This document shows positions 21,430 to 32,575 of a DNA stretch of 64,000 nt, in pieces. How positions within the stretch are numbered: position 1 is the stretch's first letter; the number at the start of each line of letters is the position of its first letter. This stretch comes from Sisyra terminalis. Its lineage: Eukaryota > Arthropoda > Insecta > Neuroptera > Sisyridae. The position numbers and the translations under genes are program-made. The notes beneath the pieces are model-generated. The model saw nothing but the letters and a program-made list of their open reading frames with translations, was not told the origin of the DNA and did no database searches. The stretch is from NCBI GenBank assembly GCA_958496175.1, contig OY292274.1:70318630-70382629 (forward strand), read 5' to 3'.

Positions 21430-23062
21430 AATTTGCTTTTAATATCAAAATACCATAATAAGCAAACGTATGTGATCCAGCAAAGAATATAAAGTTTTAA
21501 CACTAAAATTTCAACTATCATATTATCAGGTAAGCATTTGAAATTGTTATATGATTTTTTTATATTTAAAAAATATCAAAATTTGATTTTAGATATTTGC
21601 TAATAAGTTCCCTGAAGAAGGAAAACAATGAGTTTCGTAATCCATTGAGGGCTAAAACTACAATAGATAAGAGACCGGCACCAGACAAAATCCGTGGCCA
21701 CATCAGTCATTGTTAATTAAAAATCTAAATAGTCAACTAGAAGTTTGCAATTATGTTTGACGATAATAATCATTGAACTCAATTTCCACATTCCTATTCT
21801 ATTTAGTCAAAATCGAAGCTGATGTAACACACGTGGACTGGGAAACCACAACTGACAGAAACCGAGTCTCATTGGTTGGACACTAATTAAAATTAGTTTC
21901 CTCCGGATTTGTCTTCGTCCTCCGTAAAAAGATTACCAGAGTTGTCAGGGAATGGTTTTAAATTTAAGCTGTTATAAAACTAGAAAACTATAGACAATTC
22001 TATGGTGAAAGATTCAAAAAAATTGTTAAAGGTCTTATATGAAACCCTGAAGAATATGAATCTTTATTTCTATGACAATTATGCAAATTTACATAGTCTT
22101 TGGTGCTGAATTTATTAAATGTAGTACTTCTTTTTTAATTACACTCGAAAAATAAGGAACCGATGGTTATCCAACCGTTTTCGACATATTTTTTTATCAA
22201 TAAATTCATTTTTCAATCTCATTTATTTATGACACAATAGTTGGAAAGAGACTCAAAAACATTTCGATTAGATATATTTTTGTCGACATTCAATTGTATT
22301 GAAATATTTTGTTCAAAAAGCAATTTACCGAAATTGTATTCGCGGGAAAACATGCCCGATAAGCTCTCTCTATTCTTGATTGCCAATAAAAAGATAACGT
22401 GAATTTCCACTTTTCGAAAAAGGAAAAAAATGCATTTATTTAATAATAACAAAAGAAACAGAAAATGGGACAATTCACGACGAGGGTTCCACCATCAACT
22501 TCTCACAATTTTTCGCTTTGCCATATCTGGTGGTAACCAAAATAACAAATCAATCGTATTCAACTTATGGCGTTAATTATACCGTTAGTATGTACCGTAG
22601 CAAATTATACACAAAATTTCTACAAATAAATGGAAGAAAAAAAAAACCAACAACGTAAATCTGTGCATTTATGTAGGCACATTCAATGGTACTCGAGGGT
22701 TTATGTTGGAAAAGTTTTTATTTTAAAAAAAATTTATACTTTGTTAATCAATTCAATTCGCCAAAAATTTAATTAATTGACTTGTGCGACTTGTACAATT
22801 AGTGCGATTATTTGCTGTTGGGAATTATTTGTAAAAGTAAACATATACAATCGAAATGTTTTTGTGTTTTCTTAATTAAATCACAGACTTTTGATTTAGC
22901 CTTGACGTAATTAACGTGTCACATTGGAGTTATTGAGATAAATAATTATTAACGGATTTCCATCGAAATGATTTAACATTTTTGTGATAACATATATAAA
23001 ATAATCATTTACCAAATCGTATAAACCATCAGCTATTGCACGCATTTCTTTATATATAAATA
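21430..23062. other. No gene seen
   Basis: The first bases continue the old repeat that F3 split. A CTGAAGAAGG motif at about 21613 resembles Penelope tails but lacks the GAAA part. Minus frames at 22219-22473 and 22911-23096 look like chance. Confidence 0.4.
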
Positions 23063-24443
23063 CTAGCTGATCCCCGCGACTTCGTCTGCGTAACATACTT
23101 TATTTTTTTTATTCTTTTACGAAAAATATAATCATACTACATCATACATCAAATAAAAAATATCGCCAAGTTCAATAAATTCGGTCTTAATTATGACTAA
23201 AAAAAATCGAAAGTTATCAAAATACTCGCATCAAAATAACCCCATCTCCCTTTTTCGATTCCCGAATGAACTTTTTTCCAAAAACTATTTCACTACTGCA
23301 ATGTACAAAACTACCGCGAAATTAAAATTTGTACAATGGCACGAAACCCAGTTCTTCCATAATCATGTATAACCATTATGTATCTTTAAACTTATTATTG
23401 AAATATCTGTATTTCAATTATATAATTAAACCATATTGGATAGTCCAGAGTTCACCATACACGATTGGGCATATGCTTTTGCTCTGGAAGAGGATTTTAA
23501 ATTTCTTTTATCATTATGATGATATGCTTATTTATTATTTATCATTATGATGATTTCTGGCTGGAATTGCGAATTTTTTTCGTGATCCCTTTCACACACT
23601 TGCAAATAAAATATATTGTGCCCCCCCCCAAGAAAAAAATCCAGAATCCACCCTTGTCTGTTAGGGTAGGAATTTTCAAAAAAAAAATCTTATCATATGC
23701 CTACTTCCGATAAGGAATACACCGAATATTAAAATTTCATCAGTCAGAGGAGTATATAAATACACCATTTTATATATGCATGGTTTTAAAAACGTTTTTA
23801 TTTTAAGCTTTATTACTATTATTATTATTACTATTAATTTTTTTCGTTAATATTTCCTTACTGAGCAACCCTAAGGATCTATTTGCAACAATTTTGTGAA
23901 AAAAAAAGTTTACTGTCAGATTATTATCTATAAAAACATTTATATTTCAAAAAGGCAATTTTTTTTACTTTAAATGAAATTACTGTGCTTTTTATTAGTT
24001 CAACTAAAAACATTAATTCAGATCATTTTTTAACTTTTAAATACCTTTTCAATGATATATAACTCGCCTATCTAAAGTAAAATTTATTTTTCATCCCTCA
24101 GTTTTTACGTAGGGGATACATTCCCTTATTATTTTTAAGAAATGATTGGTAGCCTAACGTGTGTGGGTAATTGTCTTGTATCTTAGTATAAAGTTTCATT
24201 AAATTCGGTTGTTCCGTTCTTTTTTAAATCACCAGCGCACGTGATGTAAGAAAATTTTTTGGTAATTTTTTCACACATTATTGGAGTTTTAGTATGGATC
24301 CCTAATTTTTTTGAAAATTTAATATAGCCTATGTTCACCGGAAATAGTGTAGCTTCTCAACAGTAAAAGAATTTTTCAAATCGGTCAAGTAGTTTCGGAG
24401 ACTATTCAAAGCAAACAAACAATCAAATCTTTATAGTAATAGA
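23063..24443 (+). mobile_element. RTE-like non-LTR element, copy 3
   Basis: Starts CTAGCTGATCCCCGCGACTT, keeps the same internal order as copy 2 and ends AAGCAAACAAACAATCAAAT then TAGTAATAGAT. It is slightly shortened at the 3' end. No reverse transcriptase frame. Confidence 0.6.
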
Positions 24444-24552
24444 TTTTGTATAATACAATAGCTAATTATTTTGAGATAGAACCATTGGTTGTACTTTTAA
24501 TACCTATATATTGCATAGTCGCTAAAAAATTTGACATCTATTGCTTTAGATA

Positions 24553-24803
24553 TGACTCGTTTATTTTGAAAGTGGTGTAAGTCAATTTCAAGGACGGTCT
24601 ATGCGGTGATTCTTCTTCTTCTTATAACTAGAACAAATATGTTAAATATTTAACTGCTAAGTTTTCGGAAATTACTGATTTTAAAAAAAAAACGCCAATT
24701 ATTCCCTCCTCCTTAGTATCTTATGTTCCTATGGTTAAAAATGATAACACTATAGGGAGTGTTCTTGAAATGGACTTAACTCACTTTCAAAAGAAACGGC
24801 GCA
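24553..24803 (+). mobile_element. TA-flanked MITE, complete copy
   Basis: A 251-bp member of the CGTTTATTTTGAAAGTG family with TA at 24551-24552 and after 24803. The interior is as in the 6847 copy. Confidence 0.8.
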
Positions 24804-24902
24804 TATAATAAGAAAGGAATTTTAAAAATTCCTCCCCCAAAAATGTCAAAAATGGTAGCAAAGTTTGTGTAGGATAAAATTTTATTGCCGGTCAATATAA
24901 AA

Positions 24903-25096
24903 AATTGTTACTAGAACAAAGTATGTTAATTATTTAACTACAAAGTTTTCAGAAATTACTGATTTCATTTTAGTTGTCAACATAAACGCCAATTATGCCC
25001 TCCTCCTTAGTATCTTAGGTTCTTATGGTTAAAAATGATAACACTATAGGGATTATTCTTGAAATGGACTTATCTCACTTTCAAAATAAACGGCGT
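24903..25096 (+). mobile_element. MITE, 5'-truncated copy in a local duplication
   Basis: It lacks the left end. The sequence after it (ATAATAAGAAAGGA, then GTCAAAAATGGTAGCAAAGT) repeats what follows the 24553 copy, so it arose by local tandem duplication, not by a new insertion. Confidence 0.7.
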
Positions 25097-25199
25097 ATAT
25101 AATAAGAAAGGATTTAAAAAAAAAATCCCCTAAAAGAGTCAAAAATGGTAGCAAAGTTTGTATAGGACAAGATCTAATGAACAATAGAAATTTCAAATT

Positions 25200-25258
25200 T
25201 CACACTATAGGGATTGTTCTTGAAATGGACTTAACTCACTTTCAAAATAAACGACGCA
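25200..25258 (+). mobile_element. MITE right-end fragment
   Basis: Only CACTATAGGGATTGTTCTTG through the right inverted end remains. It is the third unit of the local duplication. Confidence 0.7.
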
Positions 25259-26615
25259 TATAATAAAACGCTCATGATATTTTAAACAGTTTATTTTGAA
25301 AGTAGTCAAAGTTCTGATTCAATATTTTCACTGATAAATTTTTCCGATAGTTCATAACTGCTTTAGAACTTAAATAATTGATTTTTTATAGTTCAAGTGA
25401 CTTGAACCACTTTCAAATTTTAATGAAAACATCCACAATTCGTAAAAAAGAAAAACTAATTTCCGAATAGTGTGTAAAATATTGCCGAGAAATCATCATT
25501 AATATGTATGGCAGTCAAATACCATGAACTTCATTATTAATTTAATTCTCAATAGACCTTAGCCATTGCAGCATGCAACAGCAATTAATGTAATAAATTG
25601 CATTAATAATGTGCAACGATCACCACTCATCATTTTCTCGTTTGGAACATAAAAAAAAAAACAATAAAAAAAATGCAATTAACCGACGAAATTTTTCTTT
25701 AAATTTTTCATTTCCTTCGATTAATCATTCTATTATTTTTGTAGGGTATAATGTGTTAAGTATATAAATTTATCAGAAGTTGGTCGTCATTAATTGATTA
25801 AAAGAAATGATTTTTGGGTGAAACTTTGATTCTTGTCATCACTAACAATTAGGCCATACCACTAGATTGGGAATGGAATTGTGGCAAAACGCTGTTGGAG
25901 GTCAAGGTTGGCCTGGAAATAATTTCCACAGCAGGGCTAAAAATACGATTTAAAACGCAATAAATCTTCTCCAAGACTATACGCCTTGTACCCCATATCC
26001 ATATGTGCAAGTGTAAGTAACTATAATTACATATTTTCAAATTTTATATCTCAATGTAAAATTGTCTTTGATATCATTATTTTCGCCCTTTACAGTGACA
26101 TTTTGACGCAATTTTTAATCGAAAATCCATACTTGCGTTCGTTTATTTCCTCAGATGTGTAATTATCGACGAAAGTCAAGACGATAAAGGTAGAAGATAT
26201 CAAATTACGAAAGAAAAAAAGCAATAATTACTTTGATATTTTCGCATGTGTTGATTGGTCTTCGGAGTGTCTTCGTATATCTAAAACAACAAAAAAAATA
26301 TTGGTAAAAATATTACATTTTTTCGAATTTTTGGGTGATTTCAGAGAAAACAAGGAATAAATAAAATGAGGAAAATCTCTGATAAATTAAATTTTTAAAC
26401 TTCATCACTGGAAAGGTACTTATTGTTTTGGATATAAACCATATATAGTGCTTCCCAAACTTTCAATTTTTGCAACCTGTTCTTTCAACTTTAATTTCGG
26501 TACTCAACCTAATATAAATCCAAAAAATGATTTATAAGTTATTTATCGATGGATGGAGACTTAGGGACCACATTTCCCAGTTTGAGAATCGCTTAGTGTA
26601 AATATTGGCTGCGTA
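25259..26615. other. No gene seen
   Basis: AT-rich. A decayed MITE-like pair of ends is visible at 25290-25420 (TTTATTTTGAAAGTAG and CCACTTTCAAA). Nothing else supported. Confidence 0.4.
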
Positions 26616-26858
26616 TGAACCGTTTATTTTGAAAGTAAGATAAGTCCATTTCAAGAACAGCCCCTATAGTATTACCATTTTTAACCATAGGAACTATGGA
26701 AGATACTAAGGAGGAGGAGGGAATAATTGACGTTTTTGTTAAAATCAGTAATTTCTGAAAACTTAGTAGTTCAATAATTAACACACTTTGTTCTAGTTAC
26801 AAGAAGAAGAATCATGTCCTTGAAATGGACTTACGCCACTTTCAAAATAAACGAGTCA
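26616..26858 (-). mobile_element. TA-flanked MITE, reverse-oriented copy
   Basis: A 243-bp member of the CGTTTATTTTGAAAGTG family with TA at both sides. It lies 3 bp from the target duplication of the foldback F2. Confidence 0.8.
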
Positions 26859-26869
26859 TATATGCCTAT

Positions 26870-27866
26870 TAGGGTGATTTTTTTTTTACTTTTTTTTTTG
26901 GTCCCATCGTGAAATTTTGTTGGAAATACCAAAAGAAAAATTCCCTGAAAGTTTGAGCCCTTAATAATAATTTTAAGTCCTCGACCAAGCCGTGTAAAGA
27001 TTTCCCATTGAAAATACACGGAAACTCTGATTTTTTATTTTTAAATTTCTATATCTCAGCGGAATTTCATGGGATCGCATTTACCGAAGATGGTTTTTTC
27101 TCAGAATTAAACGCTCTACAAAAGTGCCCATTGCAACAAAGTCGTAACTCACACCGGTTAGATAGTACGGGCCACTGAAACTGATTTTTCCATAAAATTC
27201 GCGTTTTTTTTTGCATTTATCTCGTAAATAACAAGAGCTACGGAAAAATTATAAATGAAAAACTTGTAGAGAATTTGATTTCCCACAGAAAAAGTCCTGT
27301 AGACCAAATCGCTAAAATCAATATTAAACGAGATATTAAACCTTTTTAAATCAATGATCGGCAAAAATTTCACAGAAAAATCAAATCAAGGCTTAATATC
27401 TCGTTTAATATAGATCTTAGCGATTCGGTCTACAGGAACTTTTTTGTAGGAAATCAAATTCTTTACAAGTTTTTCCTTTATAATTTTTTCGTAGCTCTTG
27501 TTATTTACGAGATAAATGCAAAACAAACTTGAATTTTATGGAAAAATCAGTGGTTCAGTGGCCCGTACTACCTCACCGGTGTGAGTTACGACTTTGTCGC
27601 AATGGGCACTTTTGTAGAGCGTTTAATTCTGAGAAAAAACCATCGTCGGTAAAAGCGATCCCATGAAACGCCGCTGAGATATAGAAATTTAAAAATAAAA
27701 AATCCGAGTTTCCGTGTATTTTCAATGGGAAATCTTTACACGTCTTGGTCGAGGACTTAAAATTAATATTAAGGGCTCAAACTTTCAGGGAATTTTTTTT
27801 TTTTTTTTGGTATTTCCAACAAAATTTCACGATGGCACCAAAAAAAGTAAAAAAAAAATCACCCTA
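26870..27866. mobile_element. Long foldback element F2, TAGGGTG type, almost perfect palindrome
   Basis: The arms (26870-about 27345 and about 27385-27866) are near-perfect inverse complements with a spacer of about 40 nt. The ends are TAGGGTGATTTTTTTTTTAC and counterpart. The 8-bp duplication ATGCCTAT is at 26862-26869 and 27867-27874. The arms carry the GCTCTACAAAA module. No coding capacity. The open frames in the arms are mirror images of each other. Confidence 0.87.
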
Positions 27867-27874
27867 ATGCCTAT

Positions 27875-28235
27875 CCTGGATAAAATTAGAACATATTTTA
27901 ATATTAGTTTAATTAAATTTGAATCTGTTTTGGCATATTGAATTTTTGGTTTTAGGGATTTTATGTTGGCAAATTTATCGATTGAGAATAGAAGAATGCT
28001 GCACATGTGACTGACAAAATTGATAGAAATTTCTTTTGAAATAAATAAAATACCTAGATAATTAATTTCCTACGGTAAATATAATTCAGTTCCAACAATT
28101 AGATGCAGTTTTTACAAGGTAAAATATAATCCTTATAATTATCATTATGACAATAATTTTTCTCTGTAATTTTAGCTCATGTTCAATCCTACAAATAATA
28201 CAATTGCAAGAAAATTTTCCGGTTATATTCCAAAG
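27875..28235. other. No gene seen
   Basis: AT-rich with no repeat end or coding signal. Confidence 0.45.
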
Positions 28236-28237
28236 AA

Positions 28238-29350
28238 GCTTTTCCTAGATTTTCCATCGGCAGATCTACAATTCCATATAACACATGATTCCCAAAGCTA
28301 ATAAGGTATACTTAAAATCTAAAGAAAAATTGATCAAAGTATAAAATAGACAAGTACTAGAAACGGGTTGGTAGGAATGTAGGGGGAAAATTTTGTTCAG
28401 GTTGGTATGTGTTTCCGTCTTATGTACTCGTTGACAAAATAAGGTTATTTTCACCACGTTTTGACATCTACCGCCATATTTAAAATATTCAGAAATAAAT
28501 ATGCCACGTGGAAATCAAAATTAACTGGAAATATTAAAAGGAATGGATATAATTCATGATTTTATACCGAAAATAAAATAAAAGGTCCAAGTAAAATAAT
28601 AACCAATACAGGTATACTAAAATTAAAACAATTGCTTTATATTTTCTTATTTTTGCAAATAACCTCACAATTTTTGCAGACATTTCCATAGAAGTTTTCG
28701 TCTGAACTATAATTCCATAAGAGTACATTGAAAAATGCTATGGCTTCAATTACTGCTTACAATGGACCATATCAATTCCTATTATATAGCGATATGCTTT
28801 ATGGATTCAACAAAAACTTGATAATTTGGACAAAAATTAAAAAAAATTAGACCATTTTTAGTATCAAAAAGGATTTTCCATCTGCGTTTTTACGAAATTA
28901 AGCCAATGACTACCAAAAAGAATTCAAGAAAGAAAGAAATCCCTTGTAACCGATAATGACGATGGAACTTCTTGTTAAAGTAATTGTATAAATTTAGGTA
29001 TGAATTTTTGAGAAGATTAAGAGATAAGGAGCTTTTTTTTATGGCTAAGCTTTTTCCAGATTTTCCATCAGCAGGTCTACCATTCCATATAACATATGAT
29101 TCACAAATCAAATCCAAGCCGATGGACCAATAAGAGTATATTGAAAAGTACTACAGCCTCGAATACTATTTACAATGGACCATATTAATCCCTATCATAT
29201 AGTATAATACCTATGCTTTATTGATTCAAAAAACATGATAATTTGGATAAATTATCCAATCATTTTCGAGTGTCAAAATACAAACTTCTTGTTAAAGTAA
29301 TTGTGTAAACCCAGGTAAGAATTTTTCGTAAGATTAAGAAATACACTTTA
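28238..29350. repeat. Diverged local duplications
   Basis: Blocks at 28238-28310 and 29050-29110 (GCTTTTYCNAGATTTTCCAT, then CATATAACA) match. So do 28719-28845 and 29128-29255 (TTACAATGGACCATAT), and about 28970-29020 and 29280-29340 (AACTTCTTGTTAAAGTAATT). A 75-codon minus frame at 28890-29117 contains SYVIWNGRPADGKSGKSL but has no further support. Confidence 0.6.
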
Positions 29351-29360
29351 ATTGTTTTAG

Positions 29361-29463
29361 GACTTCTCTTCAACTCTCGAAACAATTATATACAAAAACT
29401 AAGCATTTTCATACAAATGTGGCTCGGCAAACAATAAAAATAATGTTTGGCTGCCTGGATTGA
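29361..29463 (+). CDS. Candidate terminal exon, unknown protein
   Basis: The acceptor AATTGTTTTAG at 29350-29360 is followed by a 33-codon open frame (TSLQLSKQLYTKTKHFHTNV, then ARQTIKIMFGCLD) ending in TGA at 29461-29463. The composition is protein-like. I see no upstream exon. It is not recognised and may be chance. Confidence 0.2.
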
Positions 29464-29545
29464 TTTGTGGTAAAAGAGCTCCCCTAACGAGTCGAAAGTT
29501 TCATTGAATATTAAGGAAAAAGAGAAAATTTTAACTGGCATGGAA

Positions 29546-30197
29546 CAGTGGCGTAGCTAGGTAACCAAGGGCCCTGGGCCAATTTAAAAAATGGGGCCCC
29601 ACTGCTACGTAAACTGATTAGGTTTTATCAAATATGCAAACACTTTAAAAATGCTAAGCTACTTAAGCTCTTTTTTGTGCACTGCAGGCCAGGTAATAGA
29701 AATATTAAACAGTAACAACATAAATTACAATTAATACTTGGAGTAGGTTTGGCTAATAAAACGAAATAGAGAAAATTCAAGGGTTTATTTTATACAAGTC
29801 GGGCCTACCAACTGACTAAATAACAATTATATTTACAAGCTTTAGTTTTCGCAAAAGTATCAATAACTTCGCTTACATCCAGGCTTGAAGTTTTGTTTGT
29901 CAATTGCTATTCGCGATAAATATCCGAGTCGAGTTTGGCCCATATTATTTCTTAAATATTTTTTTTATTATTTTTAATTTGCTAAATGATTTTCCAGATG
30001 CTGCAGAAGTGACAGGAATTGTAAAGAATAATAACATTGCTGTAAGTACTTCGGTTAGATCGCATTCTAGCACTCCATAGTTGCTCATTATTTCCTATTA
30101 CATAATTGGTGAACTTCCAACAGAATTTCCAAAAGTTCAGTTCGATTGGGATTTCTGGTAAGGATTCGAGGGCCTCGGGGCACTGGCTACGCCACTG
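29546..30197 (-). mobile_element. hAT-like non-autonomous element, copy 2 (longer)
   Basis: The terminal inverted repeat CAGTGGCGTAGC lies at both ends. The 8-bp duplications GCATGGAA (29538-29545) and GCATGGAG (30198-30205) differ at one base. The first 200 bp match the reverse complement of the copy at 13128-13425, so it is inserted in the opposite orientation. The roughly 370 bp at about 29750-30120 are absent from the short copy. No transposase frame. Confidence 0.85.
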
Positions 30198-30356
30198 GCA
30201 TGGAGTAAATCAATATGTAATTTTATTGGCCAGGGAAGTATTGAACCTGGAAGGGTTTTAATTGGTTGACTATTTTTATCTACCCCAATTTTTTATCAAA
30301 CTTGTTTGACATAATGTAAATGATAATATTTGTTCTAAACTCATTTAATTTTACAG

Positions 30357-30490
30357 ATGTGGTGGAAATTTCACAATTATTGGATGAAAGAAAAGAGTTT
30401 ATAAAATCAATTGATGCATTTGAACAATCTATAAGGAAAAATGAAATATATGCACCGATTATTCGGTTTATTTTCGGAAAATGCGTTTGA
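30357..30490 (+). CDS. Candidate terminal exon, unknown protein
   Basis: A good acceptor (TTTAATTTTACAG) precedes a 43-codon open frame in phase 2: VVEISQLLDERKEFIKSIDA, FEQSIRKNEIYAP and IIRFIFGKCV, then TGA. It looks like a charged, possibly coiled-coil segment with a hydrophobic C-terminus. No frameshift is seen within it. No upstream exon found: the preceding 800 bp is mostly the hAT-like element. I do not recognise the protein. Confidence 0.35.
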
Positions 30491-30533
30491 TGTAACCTAC
30501 ATTAACATGATGACGTAATTGATATTGGTGTAA

Positions 30534-30554
30534 ATATATATATATATATATATA
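30534..30554. repeat. (TA)n microsatellite
   Basis: About ten TA units. Confidence 0.9.
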
Positions 30555-30964
30555 GTTTGAAAATATAATCATACGATATGTTGAGTGAGCGCCAAAAAGA
30601 TTTGAATGAAAAGTTGATAAAAATTCGAGTCCAAACAAACAAGCATCGCAATCTCAATTCAATAATGTTTCGTAGCGAAACGCACTATAACGCATTTGGC
30701 CGAAATCCAGAAAACGTAGGTCGCGTGTGCGTAAATCTTAACGCACGGCTGCAAACATCTTCAATTAACTAATAATAAATCCAGGCGGCAATTATTATGA
30801 AACACTCTTTTATAAAAACAGACTACCTATTATCAATTATGGTACACTATAAATACACCTGTAAAGTACCCTACAAGCAATTGGAATTTTTTCACCGTAC
30901 CCACAGGTAATTGTCCCGGAAAACATTGCTTTTCCGCTCGACGACATTTTCAATTAGAAATTAT

Positions 30965-32064
30965 GGTAATTTTGTCATATAGCGGCTTTTCTCAAAAAAA
31001 ATCGTAGACACATAAAATTAGTCTTAAAATGTTCAGAACACTTAAAAATGCAATATTCCGGTGGCGGAAATGAAACTTCTATTACAGTTTTTCTAAAATA
31101 AAGCCAAAAAAAAATGCATTATAATAGACTTTAATAGACGTCAAAGTAATTATTAAACTCATTTACTTTCAAGTACGCATGTGCCAATTAGAACAAGCAG
31201 ATAGAGCAGATATCTATTTGAAGCAAATTTGAAAAAGCCCGGCAATATCTCTATATGAAACTGTTCATTGAGAAATATTGAAAATTTGGTTGCTACGAGA
31301 TTAGAACCCAGCATCTACTACCTTAAAATTGAACACCTTGACCACGAAGTCATAAATTGGCTAAACATTTTAAAAGTTTAAGGAAATTACAATTGATATT
31401 TGATATTAACGTTCTATTTGTTTTGTTTTCTACAAAAGTATGTTATTATTGTTAAATTTCAAGTCCTCTAAGGTAAGTGATCCCATTGGGGGACCTAACA
31501 CAAGTTTTGTATTACGTGTGATTTATTTTTTAATTCACTTACAATTATATAATCAATAAAAAAATCAATTATCCGTATTTCTGTGGACCAAAACCATTAT
31601 GGTCTAATTTATTCGCGAATTAAAGTAAAAACAAAGTAGAAAATGGTACGTTACCAGATATTGAGGTCTCTAAAAGGAACATAAGCCGATTTGATTATAT
31701 TTGCTATGATTATATCTTTGCTATTGATTATATCAAAAACAACCAAATTTTCAATATTTCTCAATTAACAGTTTCATATAGAGATATTGCCGGGCTTTTT
31801 CAAATTTGCTTCAAACAGATATCTGCTCTATCTGCTTATTCTAATGCACATGCGTACTTGAAAGTAAATGAGTTTAATAATTACTTTTACGTCTATTAAA
31901 GTCTATTATAATGCATTTTTTTTGGCTTTATTTTGGAAAAACTGTAATACAAGTTTCATTTCCGCCATCGGAATATTGCATTTTTAAGTGTTCTGAACAT
32001 TTTAAGACTAATTTTATGTGTCTACGATTTTTTTTGAGAAAAGCCGCTATATGACAAAATTACC
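30965..32064. mobile_element. Long foldback element F5, GGTAATTTTG type
   Basis: The arms 30965-31292 and 31739-32064 are near-perfect inverse complements. The ends are GGTAATTTTGTCATATAGCG and counterpart. A perfect 8-bp duplication GAAATTAT lies at 30957-30964 and 32065-32072. Its ends differ from the TAGGGTG/TAGACTG families. The roughly 450-bp spacer starts with a tRNA-like sequence. Confidence 0.85.
31293..31356 (-). other. tRNA-like (SINE head) sequence in the F5 spacer
   Basis: On the minus strand GTGGTCAAGGTGTTCA is followed by GGTAGTAGATGCTGGGTTCT and AATCTCG. It aligns with the tRNA-like block at 6540-6625. The B-box GGGTTCTAATC is nearly canonical and the A-box is degenerate. Confidence 0.4.
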
Positions 32065-32575
32065 GAAATTATCGTTGTGTGACATAAAATCCAAATATTA
32101 TATTTATTTTATTTTTTTTTTAGATAAGTTCATCTTCCGCCCTAAATTGAAAATCTCAATCGGAAACTGATAAAGTTTTCATGTGTCGGTAATCGAACGC
32201 ACATTCAATGGGATTGCATTTTATGTTTTTAAGGGTGAATAGTAAACTCAATTACTTTCTTTTTCCATCGGAAAAGTGATTCGTGCACGTCAAACTTTGT
32301 TCCAACTTTCACAAATCATTAAGTGTAATGAATGAAGAATTGGTGAATTAATTTCGTCAACAAAAAAAAAGTTAATTTTTTTGCTGTTTATTGTCAAAAA
32401 ATCACATGGCATGACTTGAAACATTATATGCATGAACAAAATTATGATACCTTGAAATTAGGCACTGAATAGGTGAAAGTAGAAATTTATATGTATAGTT
32501 AGTGCCATTTGGGATATATTGATTAGAGAAATTCTAAAGTAAAATATTTTTAAACTCTCGTAAATTTAGTCCAAG

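Noticed and set aside
21613..21650. CTGAAGAAGG motif as a third hammerhead
   Set aside because: The required GAAA after stem II is absent, so the core cannot form.
26831..27941. Matching frames at both ends of F2
   Set aside because: They are inverse copies in the foldback arms and cross poly-A/T runs.
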